A DNA stretch of 64,000 nucleotides from Candidatus Thiodiazotropha sp. CDECU1 (GCF_963455295.1 NZ_OY734020.1:2480001-2544000), one strand, 5' to 3'; shown: positions 7,674 to 17,040, counted from the stretch's first letter. Program-made: numbers and translations. The notes: generated from the sequence alone by a model not told the origin.

Positions 7674-8597
7674 ATGAGCGGCATCTATAGCACACCTCAA
7701 AACCAATCTGCAGCCAATCCCATGCAGGTCTCTCAGTCATCATCGGTGATGGAGAACACCCTGGGCCTGGTTTTGCAACTGAGCGGGAAGCTGCAGACCA
7801 CCCTCGAGGTGGATGCGGTGATTGAGCTATTCGCCAATGCCGTGCAGACTCAATTTCACTATGACACATTTGAATATCGTAGCAAGGATGGGGATATCGA
7901 TATCCAATTTGGTGAGGATCCGGGCCGAAACAGGCTCAAGTATGACCTGAATGTACTGGATACCGCCCTCGGCCACATCATCATCAGCCGCACCAAGCGC
8001 TATAAGAAGAGTGAGATTGAGCAGATCGAGAATCTGCTTGCCGCCCTGCTCTACCCCCTACGTAATGCGCTGCTCTACCGGGCCGCCATTCAGAGCGCCT
8101 TCATCGATTCACTGACCGGGGTAAAGAACCGCAGTGCCTTCGATGAAAATTTCAGTCGCGATATCGAATTCAATCGTCGCAAACAGAGTGATCTGTCGCT
8201 GCTGGTATTGGATATCGACTTTTTCAAGAAGATCAATGACCAATATGGTCACGCGGTGGGTGACATGGTATTGAAGGAGATCGCCGCCTCAGTGGAACAG
8301 ACCATTCGTAGCAGTGACGCCCTCTACCGCTATGGCGGTGAAGAGTTCGTGGTGGTATTGAACGATACCAACATTGCCGGGGCCAAGCTGTTGGCAAAGC
8401 GTATCCGTCACAATGTTGAAAATCTGCGTATCAAGTCATTGAAGGACGTGCGCATCACCCTCAGCGTGGGCGTCAGCGCCCTGCTTGAGCAGGACACCCC
8501 CCAGGGCCTGTTCGAACGTGCCGACGCCGCACTCTATCAGGCCAAACAGAATGGACGCAATCAGGTCTTCACCGCGGAGATCCCACTGGCCAGTTGA
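7674..8597 (+). CDS. Diguanylate cyclase with GAF-like N-terminal domain
   Basis: 307 residues. Residues about 25-135 look like a GAF-type sensor. Residues about 140-305 are a complete GGDEF domain with the active motif G221-G-E-E-F225 and an RxxD product-inhibition site at R212-D215, exactly five residues before it. The enzyme should make c-di-GMP from two GTP and be feedback-inhibited. No membrane segment or signal peptide, so it is cytoplasmic. It lies convergent to the glycosylase gene, with a 37-base 3' overlap. Confidence 0.92.
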   Translation: MSGIYSTPQNQSAANPMQVSQSSSVMENTLGLVLQLSGKLQTTLEVDAVIELFANAVQTQFHYDTFEYRSKDGDIDIQFGEDPGRNRLKYDLNVLDTALGHIIISRTKRYKKSEIEQIENLLAALLYPLRNALLYRAAIQSAFIDSLTGVKNRSAFDENFSRDIEFNRRKQSDLSLLVLDIDFFKKINDQYGHAVGDMVLKEIAASVEQTIRSSDALYRYGGEEFVVVLNDTNIAGAKLLAKRIRHNVENLRIKSLKDVRITLSVGVSALLEQDTPQGLFERADAALYQAKQNGRNQVFTAEIPLAS

Positions 8598-9277
8598 TCA
8601 TCCGGGTAGGCGCATAATTCGACCAGCGGGCAGTTGTCGCAAAGGGGTCTCTTGCTGCAATGCACCTTTACATGTTTCACGATCAATGCATGGTATTCGT
8701 TGAAGAGTGCGGCATCACTCGCCAATGCCGTTTCAAATCCCCCACGCAACGTCTCATAACCACAATCATCCGCTATCCATCCCAAGCGGCCGAACAGGCG
8801 CCGGGTATAGGCATCGATGACAAACACCGGCCGCTCGAAGGCATAGAGTAAAATATCATCCGCCGTCTCCGGCCCGATGCCGTGAACCGACAGCAGCCGC
8901 TCGCGCAACGCCTGGGTATCCAGCTGCTCCAGGGCGGGATTCTGTTGCAGAAACCGGCACAGACTTTGGAGCCGTTTGCGCTTGATATTGTAGTAGCCGG
9001 CCGGACGGATCAGCATGGCCAATCTATCCCCTGGCAGGGCGAGCAGGGATTCGAGCTTGAGTGCCTCTACGGCTTTGAGATTATGGATCGCCTTTTCCAC
9101 ATTCGACCAGGCGGTGTTCTGGGTCAGCACCGCCCCCACCATCACCTCGAACGGGGTGTCCGCCGGCCACCAGTGCTGGGGTCCATAACGATCGAACAGA
9201 CGCCCATAGACCGCCATCAGCCGGGCAGTCGAGAGTGTCAGCGCGAGCGTCTTGTTCCGCCCCGCTTGCCTTTCCAT
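8561..9277 (-). CDS. HhH-GPD DNA glycosylase of the endonuclease III family, lacking the lyase lysine
   Basis: 238 residues from the ATG at 9277, which overlaps rluB by 40 bases; an ATG at 9217 would remove that overlap and still keep the family's usual start (GPQHWWPA). It has the helix-hairpin-helix VHGIGPETADDILLYAF, the catalytic aspartate in FVIDAYTRR, and a C-terminal iron-sulfur loop C-x6-C-x2-C-x5-C. In endonuclease III the hairpin holds a catalytic lysine (GRKTAN); here it is GPETAD. This fits the monofunctional glycosylases (MagIII-like) that remove damaged bases without cutting the strand. Confidence 0.88.
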   Translation of the reverse strand: MERQAGRNKTLALTLSTARLMAVYGRLFDRYGPQHWWPADTPFEVMVGAVLTQNTAWSNVEKAIHNLKAVEALKLESLLALPGDRLAMLIRPAGYYNIKRKRLQSLCRFLQQNPALEQLDTQALRERLLSVHGIGPETADDILLYAFERPVFVIDAYTRRLFGRLGWIADDCGYETLRGGFETALASDAALFNEYHALIVKHVKVHCSKRPLCDNCPLVELCAYPDDQLASGISAVKT

Positions 9278-10227
9278 ATGGTGTCGGTGGCAGTGTCGGA
9301 TGATTTGCGGGTCTGCTTTTTACCCCCGGGCCCCGGTTTTTTCTGGCCCCTGGTCTGATGGGACTTCTCCGGCTTGGCCACGGTACGGCCCTTAGCTTCA
9401 CTACGCGGGGGTTTGGCCCGCTGGGGCTTTTTCTGCTTGGCCACCCTATGCCCCATGATATTGAGCAGATCATTCACCTCCTGCTCACTCAGGTAACGCC
9501 AGCGTCCCACTTTCAGGGCGCTCTCCAGTATCACACTGCCGTAGCGCACCCGTTTGAGACGACTGACCCGGGCGCCCACCGCCTCCCACATGCGTCTGAC
9601 CTCCCGCTGGCGGCCCTCCATGATCACCACGTGATACCAACGATTGATGCCTTCACCGCCGGATTCGACGATCTCCTCGAAACGGGCCGGTCCATCCTCC
9701 AGCTCCACCCCATGGGTGAGTTCCTTCAACTGGGCTTCCGTGACCTCGCCCATCACCCTCACCGCATATTCACGCTCCACCTGACGGCTGGGATGCATGA
9801 GTTGATTGGCCAGTTCACCATCGGTGGTGAGCAGCAGCAGGCCGGAGGAGTTGATATCCAGACGCCCCACGGGTATCCAGCGCCCGTGCTTGAGCTTGGG
9901 CATGCGTTCGAAGACGGTATGCCGACCCTCGGGATCCTTGCGTGTCACCAACTCACCTTCCGGCTTGTTGTAGACAATGACCTCCCTGACCGGGGCCTCG
10001 AGCAGCCGTTTAGCCACCCGTTTTCCATCCACGAATATGACATCGTCCGGGCTCACCCGCTGCCCCAATACGGCAGCCACACCATTCACTTCCACCCGCC
10101 CCTCGACGATCCAGCCTTCGATCTGACGCCGTGAACCCATGCCCGCATTGGCCAGGACCTTCTGCAGGCGTTCGCCGGTTCTCTCGCTACTCTGTTTCAT
10201 GGGCAGCGGGCTTGGACGGGGGTTCAT
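9238..10227 (-). CDS. rluB: 23S rRNA pseudouridine-2605 synthase RluB
   Basis: 329 residues, with an alternative start at 10200. S4 RNA-binding domain at about 18-75 (RLQKVLANAGMGSRRQIE), then the RsuA/RluB catalytic domain with the nucleophilic aspartate in GRLDINSSGLLLLT. The last 80 residues are a basic Lys/Arg/Pro-rich tail usual for RluB and likely to contact rRNA. It overlaps the end of scpB by 41 bases and follows the scpA-scpB-rluB order common in gammaproteobacteria. Confidence 0.93.
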   Translation of the reverse strand: MNPRPSPLPMKQSSERTGERLQKVLANAGMGSRRQIEGWIVEGRVEVNGVAAVLGQRVSPDDVIFVDGKRVAKRLLEAPVREVIVYNKPEGELVTRKDPEGRHTVFERMPKLKHGRWIPVGRLDINSSGLLLLTTDGELANQLMHPSRQVEREYAVRVMGEVTEAQLKELTHGVELEDGPARFEEIVESGGEGINRWYHVVIMEGRQREVRRMWEAVGARVSRLKRVRYGSVILESALKVGRWRYLSEQEVNDLLNIMGHRVAKQKKPQRAKPPRSEAKGRTVAKPEKSHQTRGQKKPGPGGKKQTRKSSDTATDTIWKGKRGGTRRSR

Positions 10228-11041
10228 CCTCGGAATCGGTCTGATTCATCCGCTCCTCTGGTGCTGTCTCGTCCCTGGCAGTCGCTGATGCATCCTCCTC
10301 CACGGGCTCTACACCGGACGGCTCATCATGAATGGGGATGGTGTCTTCACCCTCCACGGATGCAAGCCCTTCGGGGTCTTCATCCAGATCCTGCTCTGCT
10401 TCTGCTTCTGCCTCTAATTCTACCTCTGCCTCTGATTCTACCTCTGCCTCCGCCTCTCCCTGGGTGTCCTGCTTTTCAGGGTCGACCAGTTCCAGTTCCC
10501 GATTGATGGAGTCGAGATCGCGGATCTCGGCCAGGGTCGGCAACTCGTTCAGACTCTTGAGATTGAAGTAGTCGAGAAACTCCTTGGTGGTGGCATATAG
10601 GGCCGGTTTGCCGGGCACGTCCCGGTGGCCGACCACCCTGACCCACTCCCGTTCGGTGAGGGTCTTGATGATGTTGGTGCTGACCGAAACCCCGCGCACA
10701 TCCTCGATCTCGCCCCGGGTCAGGGGTTGGCGATAGGCGATCAGGGCCAGGGTCTCCAACAGGGCGCGGGAGTATTTGGGCGGCCGCTCCGCCCAGAGCT
10801 TGGAGACCCAGGGAGAGAACTCCGCCCGCACCTGGATACGAAAGCCGCTGCCGACCTCGGTAACCTCTATGCCCCTGCCCTGATAGTCATCGGTGAGTTC
10901 GGCCAGTACCTGCCGCAGCTGTTTCTTGTCAGGCTCCTCGCGCTCGGGAAACAGGGACTGCAGTTGATCCAGGTTGAGGGGGCGTCCCGCAGCCAGCAAG
11001 GCGGCTTCGACTATCTTTTTTAAGCTATCTTCATCTGTCAT
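10187..11041 (-). CDS. scpB: Segregation and condensation protein B
   Basis: 284 residues. Two winged-helix domains cover about 1-175 (KKIVEAALLAAGRPLNLDQL; ETLALIAYRQPLTRGEIEDVRGVS). ScpB binds the kleisin ScpA and, with Smc, compacts and separates chromosomes. The C-terminal 100 residues are unusual: a low-complexity acidic stretch of alternating Glu and Ala/Val/Ser, encoded by near-repeated 12-18 base units around 10395-10460, so tail length is likely to vary between strains. One base separates it from scpA. Confidence 0.93.
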   Translation of the reverse strand: MTDEDSLKKIVEAALLAAGRPLNLDQLQSLFPEREEPDKKQLRQVLAELTDDYQGRGIEVTEVGSGFRIQVRAEFSPWVSKLWAERPPKYSRALLETLALIAYRQPLTRGEIEDVRGVSVSTNIIKTLTEREWVRVVGHRDVPGKPALYATTKEFLDYFNLKSLNELPTLAEIRDLDSINRELELVDPEKQDTQGEAEAEVESEAEVELEAEAEAEQDLDEDPEGLASVEGEDTIPIHDEPSGVEPVEEDASATARDETAPEERMNQTDSEDEPPSKPAAHETE

Positions 11042-11042
11042 A

Positions 11043-11861
11043 TCAGGCTGTTTTCGCTTTCACATGAATGGGGGCAAAGTCATCCGTCTGGACCAGTTCC
11101 AGCAGGGAGGCCTTCAACAGCTCCAGCACCGCAAGAAAGGTCACCACCACACCCAGGCGACCCTCGGTAATATCGAACAGTTCAGTAAACGGAAGAAAAT
11201 CCTTGCCATGCACCACCTGCAGGACATGGGACATCCGTTCTCTGACCGAGAGCTTTTCCCTCTCCACCCGGTGGCTGCTGAACATATCCGCACGGGTCAT
11301 GACATCCTGCAGGGCCAGCAGGATCTCCCGCAGATCCACATCGGGATCCTTGGTCTCCACATGCCGCTCCACCAACTCCGCATGCCCCTGGAAAGTATCC
11401 CGATGCATCTGTTCCAGGCCGTCCAGGTCTTCCGCCGCCTGCTTGTAGCGCTCGTACTCCTGCAGACGCCTGATCAGCTCGGCCCTGGGATCATCCCCCT
11501 CCTCCTCCTCGCTGGTTGGCCTGGGCAGCAGCATGCGGGACTTGATCTCCGCCAGCATGGCCGCCATCACCAGATACTCCGCCGCCAGTTCGAGGCGCAG
11601 ATCCTTCATCATCTCGATATATTGGACATATTGATCGGTGATGTCCGAGATGGGGATATCGAGAATATCCAGATTCTGACGTCGGATGAGATAGAGCAGC
11701 AGATCCAACGGCCCCTCGAAGGCATCGAGAAAGACCTCCAGCGCATCGGGGGGGATGTAGAGATCGGTGGGGGGCGTCGCCAGAGGCTCGCCCATGACCA
11801 TGGCGAATGGCATCTCCTCCTGCTCCGGATGGTAGTGCGGATGTTGTTCAGCTTCTTCCAT
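11043..11861 (-). CDS. scpA: Segregation and condensation protein A (kleisin)
   Basis: 272 residues. The core begins FEGPLDLLLYLIRRQNLDILDIPI near residue 50, the N-terminal kleisin helix region that binds the Smc neck, followed by LAAEYLVMAAMLAEIKSRMLLP. The C-terminal winged helix (RMSHVLQVV to ELLKASLLEL) contacts the Smc head. The first 40 residues are a His/Glu/Pro-rich extension. Smc itself is encoded 23 kb away at 34643-38152. Confidence 0.94.
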   Translation of the reverse strand: MEEAEQHPHYHPEQEEMPFAMVMGEPLATPPTDLYIPPDALEVFLDAFEGPLDLLLYLIRRQNLDILDIPISDITDQYVQYIEMMKDLRLELAAEYLVMAAMLAEIKSRMLLPRPTSEEEEGDDPRAELIRRLQEYERYKQAAEDLDGLEQMHRDTFQGHAELVERHVETKDPDVDLREILLALQDVMTRADMFSSHRVEREKLSVRERMSHVLQVVHGKDFLPFTELFDITEGRLGVVVTFLAVLELLKASLLELVQTDDFAPIHVKAKTA

Positions 11862-11931
11862 GTCAGATCCTAGTGGAGGTGGATACAGGGGTTGCGCAAC
11901 AGTGGTGTTGCATCATCATACAAAAAAACCA

Positions 11932-13155
11932 TCACTCATGATTGGAAACCCGCAAAGACATCGCCTCACGCACTTCCCGCATGGTCTCCTGGGCCACGAC
12001 ACGGGCCTTTTCGGATCCCTCGCTGATAATGCGTTGCACCAGATCGGGCTGGGCCTCGAATTCGGCGGCCCGCTGCTGCATCGGTTTCAGCTCGTTGAGT
12101 ACCGCCTCGATCACCGGCCCCTTGCAGTCGAGGCAACCGATTCCAGCGGAACGGCACCCCTCCTCGACCCACTGTTTTGTGCCCTCATCGGAGTAGACCA
12201 GATGGAACTGCCACACCGGGCACTTCTGCGGATCCCCCGGGTCGGTGCGCCTGACCCGGTTGGTGTCGGTGGGCATGCGCTTCAGCATCTCCTCCACATC
12301 CTCCGGCTTCTCCCGCAGGGAGATCGTGTTCTGGTAGGACTTGGACATCTTCTGCCCGTCCAGTCCCGGCATCTTCGAGGCCTTGGTCAGTAACGGTTGT
12401 GGCTCCACCAGAATCATACGTCCGCTGCCTTCCAGATAACCGAGCAGACGTTCACGCTCTTCGGTGTTGATATTCTGCTGTGCCTGCAACAGTTCGCGAC
12501 CGCTTTCCAGGGCCTGCGTATCGCCCTGCTCCTGATAGGCCCGTTGCAGTTGGGTGAACTGCTTGGCCGCCTTTTTACCCATCTTCTTGCGCGCCTGTTC
12601 AGCCTTCTCCTCGAAATCGGGCTCGCGTCCGTAGATATGGTTGAAACGGCGGGCCACTTCCCGGGTCAGCTCCACGTGGGCCACCTGATCCTCACCCACC
12701 GGCACCTGGGAGGCACGATAGATCAGGATGTCCGCTGACTGCAGCAACGGATAGCCAAGGAAGCCATAGGTGGCGAGATCCTTTTCCTTCAGCTTCTCCT
12801 GCTGATCCTTATAGCTGGGAACCCGTTCCAACCAGCCAAGGGGGGTGATCATGGAGAGCAGCAGATGCAGTTCCGCATGCTCAGGCACCAGGGACTGGAC
12901 GAACAGGGTCGCCTTTTCCCTGTCGACACCGGCCGCCAGCCAGTCGATGACCATATCCCAGATACTCTCCGGGATGACACTCGGGTCGTCATAATGGGTG
13001 GTCAGGGCGTGCCAATCCGCGACGAAGAAGAAACACTCATGCCGGTGCTGCAGCTCCACCCAGTTCTTCAGCACACCATGGTAGTGGCCAAGATGTAGCC
13101 GACCTGTGGGACGCATGCCGGAGAGCACGCGGGATGGGCTTGACGACTGATTCAA
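11932..13155 (-). CDS. trpS: Tryptophanyl-tRNA synthetase, with a probable [4Fe-4S] motif
   Basis: 407 residues, longer than the roughly 330 of the E. coli enzyme. Class I signatures: HLGH at 21-24 and KMSKS at 269-273. An extra segment of about 60 residues (FEEKAEQARKKMGKKAAKQF onward) sits between the catalytic core and KMSKS. The C-terminal domain has C312-x21-C334-x6-C341-x2-C344, close to the cysteine pattern reported to bind a [4Fe-4S] cluster in Thermotoga TrpRS. It lies two bases after the M50 protease gene, so the two are probably co-transcribed. Confidence 0.95.
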   Translation of the reverse strand: MNQSSSPSRVLSGMRPTGRLHLGHYHGVLKNWVELQHRHECFFFVADWHALTTHYDDPSVIPESIWDMVIDWLAAGVDREKATLFVQSLVPEHAELHLLLSMITPLGWLERVPSYKDQQEKLKEKDLATYGFLGYPLLQSADILIYRASQVPVGEDQVAHVELTREVARRFNHIYGREPDFEEKAEQARKKMGKKAAKQFTQLQRAYQEQGDTQALESGRELLQAQQNINTEERERLLGYLEGSGRMILVEPQPLLTKASKMPGLDGQKMSKSYQNTISLREKPEDVEEMLKRMPTDTNRVRRTDPGDPQKCPVWQFHLVYSDEGTKQWVEEGCRSAGIGCLDCKGPVIEAVLNELKPMQQRAAEFEAQPDLVQRIISEGSEKARVVAQETMREVREAMSLRVSNHE

Positions 13156-13157
13156 AA

Positions 13158-13850
13158 TTAACTCCTCGCAGGGCTGAGAATCACAGGTATAAGATTGGCA
13201 ACTATATCACTGGCCGGCAGGATCATGATGGTCAATGCAACGATAGGCTCGAGGATGAAACCCAATAGTCCTGTCATAAGTAGAGCAAGTACGATAATGA
13301 TGCCGTAGGACTCAAGCTTGGAGTAGGCATGGGCCTGTTTCGGCGGTAACAGGGAGTAGACCACCCGCCCACCATCCAGCGGCGGCACCGGCATCATGTT
13401 GAGCGCCATCAAGATGGCATTGATCAGCACACCGGTAACCCCCATCAATACCAACGGCACCCCCAGCCAGGCGAAGTCCTCCAGTGCCAGGGCGCCGGCG
13501 TAGACCAGGATCGACCAGATCAGGGCCATGATCAGGTTGGCGCCCGGCCCCGCTAGGGCAACCAGTCCCATATCCCGCTTCGGCTTGCGTAGATTGTTCC
13601 AGTTGACCGGCACCGGCTTGGCCCAACCGAACATAAAACCGGTCAGGAGATAGAGACCCAACGGCACCAGGATGGTACCCACCGGATCGATGTGTTTGAG
13701 AGGATTCAGGGTGACCCGCCCCAACATCTGCGCGGTCTTGTCCCCCAGGCGCTTGGCCATCCAACCATGGGCCGCTTCGTGCACCGTAATCGCGAAAATC
13801 AAGGGCAGAATGAAGATTGCCAGCTTTTGAATCAGGGTAAGCCCTTGCAT
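13158..13850 (-). CDS. Site-2-protease-like M50 metallopeptidase
   Basis: 230 residues, with about five or six membrane segments. The zinc motif HEAAH lies in the first helix (about residue 24) and the second metal ligand in NMMPVPPLDGGR (about residue 170), the hallmark of the short Rip-like M50B peptidases that cut within membranes. Substrates of this small subfamily are unknown. It lies in a minus-strand series with the Sua5-like gene upstream and trpS downstream, an arrangement often seen in gammaproteobacteria. Confidence 0.88.
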   Translation of the reverse strand: MQGLTLIQKLAIFILPLIFAITVHEAAHGWMAKRLGDKTAQMLGRVTLNPLKHIDPVGTILVPLGLYLLTGFMFGWAKPVPVNWNNLRKPKRDMGLVALAGPGANLIMALIWSILVYAGALALEDFAWLGVPLVLMGVTGVLINAILMALNMMPVPPLDGGRVVYSLLPPKQAHAYSKLESYGIIIVLALLMTGLLGFILEPIVALTIMILPASDIVANLIPVILSPARS

Positions 13851-13936
13851 TTAGTGTGTCCTGAAAAAGTGAATTTCACTACCGACTCAACGAGTTGAGA
13901 CAGTCGTAACGGTACTTGAATAAGGCAAACCGTGGA

Positions 13937-14560
13937 TTATACCTCGAACATGGATGTATCGCCCTTACCGGCCCTCACCACCTCCGGCAGCTCTTCCGTC
14001 ATCACCACCACGGTGGTGGGTTCGAAGCCGCAATAACCCCCATCGATGATCAGATCCACCTCATGATCCAGCAGATCCCGCATCTCATAGGGATCGGTCA
14101 GGGGCATCTCCTCTCCCGGCATGATCAGGGTGGTGCTCATGATCGGTTCCGCCAGCTCCTCCAGCAGGGCACTGACGATGGCATTGTCCGGCACCCGGAT
14201 GCCGATGGTCTTGCGTCGAGGATGCATCAGTCGCCTGGGCACCTGTTTTGTCGCCTTGTGGATGAATGTATAGGGTCCCGGCGTCAGGGCCTTCAACAGA
14301 CGGTAGTCCCGATTATCGATCTTGGCGTAGTTGGAAATCTCGGTCAGATCCCGGCATACAAGAGTGAAGTTGTGGGACTGCTCCACCTTGCGGATGCGCC
14401 GAATACGCTCCATCGCCCCTTTGTCACCGATATGGCAGCCAAAGGCATAGCTGGAGTCGGTGGGGTAGACCACCAGGCCGCCCTCGCGGATGATCTCCAC
14501 CGCCTGACTGATCAGCCGCGGCTGGGGATTGTCCGGATGTATCTGGAGAAACTGGGCCAT
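13937..14560 (-). CDS. Sua5/YciO/YrdC-family protein (YciO type)
   Basis: 207 residues from the ATG at 14560; the frame continues upstream but is antisense to rnm there. It has the family's nucleotide pocket: GGLVVYPTDSSYAFGC, KTIGIRVPD and the lysine-rich IRRIRKVEQSHNFTL. It is closest to YciO, the paralogue of the threonylcarbamoyl-AMP synthases that act in tRNA t6A formation; whether it makes TC-AMP cannot be read from the sequence. It starts 16 bases after rnm ends, matching the usual rnm-yciO gene order. Confidence 0.88.
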   Translation of the reverse strand: MAQFLQIHPDNPQPRLISQAVEIIREGGLVVYPTDSSYAFGCHIGDKGAMERIRRIRKVEQSHNFTLVCRDLTEISNYAKIDNRDYRLLKALTPGPYTFIHKATKQVPRRLMHPRRKTIGIRVPDNAIVSALLEELAEPIMSTTLIMPGEEMPLTDPYEMRDLLDHEVDLIIDGGYCGFEPTTVVVMTEELPEVVRAGKGDTSMFEV

Positions 14561-14576
14561 CGGGATTGCCTGACAA

Positions 14577-15446
14577 CTATACGGCCTTGAGGATATTCGA
14601 CCTTGCTGTATCGATTGCCCACTCCGACCACAGGGGCCTGCAGCTGTCGGGCAATAGGGGCAGCTGTCCAAACTCGATCCAGGGATTGTCCGGGGAATGG
14701 AAATCGGAACCCGCCGAAGCCAACAAACCGAAATCACTGGCATGCCTGGCCATGGTGAAGTAGTCGTCACGGCTATGGCTGCCGGAGACCACCTCGATCG
14801 CCTCACCCTGGAGTTCCACAAACTCCCTGAACAGGCGTCTCAGCTTGGAGCGGGTCATTCTGTAGCGGGCGGGATGGGCCACCACGGCCACGCCCCCGGC
14901 GCCGTGTATCCATGCCAATGCCTGGGCCAATTCGGCCCATTGACCAGGCACGAATCCTGGTTTTCCGTTCACCAGGTAGTGCTTGAAGACCTTGCGCTCG
15001 TCACTCACCACGCCCTGTTCAACCAGATAGCGGGCGAAATGGGTGCGGCTTACCAGGGTGCCGTTGGAGTGGGCGAGCGCGCCCTCATAGGCGTCGCTGA
15101 TACCGGCCTTTTCCAGTCTCTCGGCAATCGCTAGCGCACGCCAATCGCGAAACGCCCGCATCTCCCTCAATCCTTGTTGCAGCGCCCGGTTTTCGGGATC
15201 CACATTCAGACCGACGATATGCACCGTCTGCTTGTTCCAGGTGACCGAGATCTCCACACCGGGTATCAACACCAGGTCACAGTCGGCGGCGGCGGATTGC
15301 GCCTCCTCGATACCGGCGGTGGTGTCGTGATCGGTCAGGGCCAATACCCGCACCCCCGCATTCGCAGCACGGCAGACCAGCTCCCGTGGCGCGAGGGTTC
15401 CATCGGAAGCGGTTGAGTGACTGTGCAGATCGTATTCGCAAAACAT
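14577..15446 (-). CDS. rnm: PHP-domain 5'-3' exoribonuclease RNase AM (YciV/TrpH)
   Basis: 289 residues from the ATG at 15446; an upstream TTG at 15476 is less likely. PHP metal motifs: DLHSHSTASDGTL at the start, LTDHDT, PGVEIS, VAHPARY and GSDFHSP, which together form the trinuclear metal site. The E. coli homologue trims 5' ends of 5S, 16S and 23S rRNA and degrades short RNAs. First gene of the minus-strand series that runs to the glycosylase at 8561. Confidence 0.9.
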   Translation of the reverse strand: MFCEYDLHSHSTASDGTLAPRELVCRAANAGVRVLALTDHDTTAGIEEAQSAAADCDLVLIPGVEISVTWNKQTVHIVGLNVDPENRALQQGLREMRAFRDWRALAIAERLEKAGISDAYEGALAHSNGTLVSRTHFARYLVEQGVVSDERKVFKHYLVNGKPGFVPGQWAELAQALAWIHGAGGVAVVAHPARYRMTRSKLRRLFREFVELQGEAIEVVSGSHSRDDYFTMARHASDFGLLASAGSDFHSPDNPWIEFGQLPLLPDSCRPLWSEWAIDTARSNILKAV

Positions 15447-15516
15447 GGGGGCGGATTGTACCCATAGTGAGGTCAAACCGATAGGCTTGTGTTGATATGC
15501 TGATACAATATCGCAT

Positions 15517-16263
15517 ATGTTATTTCCGATCCTCGATCTCAGTTATATTGGACAACGATTTGACGCTATCGCTCCGGCGGTGGTGTCGGCCGGTATGCAG
15601 GCCGGAGTCAAGGACCCGGACAACTCACCCACGGCGCTGCAACAGGCGATGCATCGGCTGATGGAACTGCTGGAGATCCTGATTGACCAGGTCGAGTCGG
15701 CCGACGAGGCCACTCATACCTCGCTGGATGAGCTGAGCGAGCTGGGGGATTACGGCATCAAGCTGCTGGTCGACTTCTCCACTATCGCCGCTGGCCTGGA
15801 GATGCCCCGGGAGAGTGAGGAGATGGAAGACCTGACCCTGCCCATGGCACTCTGGATCGTTCGCCACCAGGGAGAGCTGCGTACCCTTGAACCGGTGATC
15901 AACTCCCTTGCCCGCCTGGCCAACAGATTCAGGGAACCTTCCCAGCTACAGCAACTCTATGACCTGTCTGTGGAGTTGATCCAGGCCATGGAGCCCCTGA
16001 TGCAACAGGAACCCACGCGCATTGAACTGGCCCACCCCTGGAGCATTTTGGTGATGAATCAGGCCATAATCGCCACCCGCAGTTATCAGCCCGAGCTGAT
16101 TGAGCAGGCCTATGAGACCCTGTGTCGCCTGCTTCCCGATCAGGCGCCCGATTTTTTTCGCGAAGGCATGGAACAGATGGATGCCCAGAATTATCCACAG
16201 CTAGTCAAGGAAGTTGTTGAAAAGTATTATAATCTTTGGGGTCAGCCCAGGACGCTTCACTAA
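15517..16263 (+). CDS. Conserved all-helical protein of unknown function
   Basis: 248 residues from an ATG in an AT-rich context. All-helical and acidic with no signal, membrane segment or cysteines. The last quarter (PDQAPDFFREGMEQMDAQNYPQLVKEVVEKYY) resembles helical-repeat ends but no named family. It starts 70 bases from the divergent rnm start and is followed 115 bases later by yciB. I do not recognise a function. Confidence 0.7.
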   Translation: MLFPILDLSYIGQRFDAIAPAVVSAGMQAGVKDPDNSPTALQQAMHRLMELLEILIDQVESADEATHTSLDELSELGDYGIKLLVDFSTIAAGLEMPRESEEMEDLTLPMALWIVRHQGELRTLEPVINSLARLANRFREPSQLQQLYDLSVELIQAMEPLMQQEPTRIELAHPWSILVMNQAIIATRSYQPELIEQAYETLCRLLPDQAPDFFREGMEQMDAQNYPQLVKEVVEKYYNLWGQPRTLH

Positions 16264-16378
16264 TTGCCCGAATAAATAGCCATCTTTATATAGGCGGTCA
16301 CTAAATCAGATGAAAACATGGTGTACTATGCAGCCTGCCATCGATACTATGCTTTTATCGTAAGATATTGATCACATA

Positions 16379-17038
16379 ATGAAATTTCTCGCTGATTTTT
16401 TCCCCGTCATACTCTTTTTCGTAGCTTACAAGCTCTACGGCATCTATATCGCCACGGCTGTGGCCATCGCATCCTCCGTGGTTCAGGTTGCCTACGGCTG
16501 GCTGCGCAAGGGGCACGTGGAGAAGATGCACCTGATTACATTCGGCATCCTGCTGGTTTTCGGCGGCCTGACCATCCTGCTGCAGGATCGCACCTTTATC
16601 ATGTGGAAGCCCTCCGTGATCAACTGGTTGTTCGGCGCCGTCTTTCTGGCCAGCCAATACATCGGAAAAAAACCGTTGGTACAACGCATGATGGAGAGCA
16701 GCATCTCCGTGCCCTATCCCGTTTGGAGAAAGCTCAACCTGACCTGGAGCCTGTTTTTTATCCTGCTGGGATTTCTCAACCTCTATGTGGCCAACGATTT
16801 CTTCATCGCGGAACAGCAGCTGATCGAAATCACAGGCCTGCAGCAGATCGATTTCGACAACTGCGGTCAGCATTTTCAGGGGAGTGAGCTGGAGATGTGT
16901 AATACTGCGCATACCCTTGAAGAGGACTGGGTCAATTTCAAACTGTTCGGCATGATGGGGCTGACCCTGGGATTCATCGTCCTGCAGGCCTTCTATCTGG
17001 CGCGCCATATCACTGAAAACGAATTGGAGGGGGCGTAA
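16379..17038 (+). CDS. yciB: Inner-membrane septation protein A family (YciB)
   Basis: 219 residues with five or six membrane helices, starting [14 protein letters not shown] and containing [20 protein letters not shown], the family's best conserved stretch. YciB proteins affect envelope integrity and cell division. This one is longer than the usual 180: about 35 extra residues with two cysteines lie between the last two helices (near 145-180). It is followed two bases later by yciI, the normal gene order. Confidence 0.93.
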   Translation: MKFLADFFPVILFFVAYKLYGIYIATAVAIASSVVQVAYGWLRKGHVEKMHLITFGILLVFGGLTILLQDRTFIMWKPSVINWLFGAVFLASQYIGKKPLVQRMMESSISVPYPVWRKLNLTWSLFFILLGFLNLYVANDFFIAEQQLIEITGLQQIDFDNCGQHFQGSELEMCNTAHTLEEDWVNFKLFGMMGLTLGFIVLQAFYLARHITENELEGA

Positions 17039-17040
17039 TC

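Noticed and set aside
9358-10134. Long plus-strand frame of 258 codons
   Set aside because: It is antisense to rluB, which has full family support; composition is that of a shadow frame.
10974-11873. Long plus-strand frame of 299 codons
   Set aside because: Antisense to scpA and the start of scpB; no domain features.
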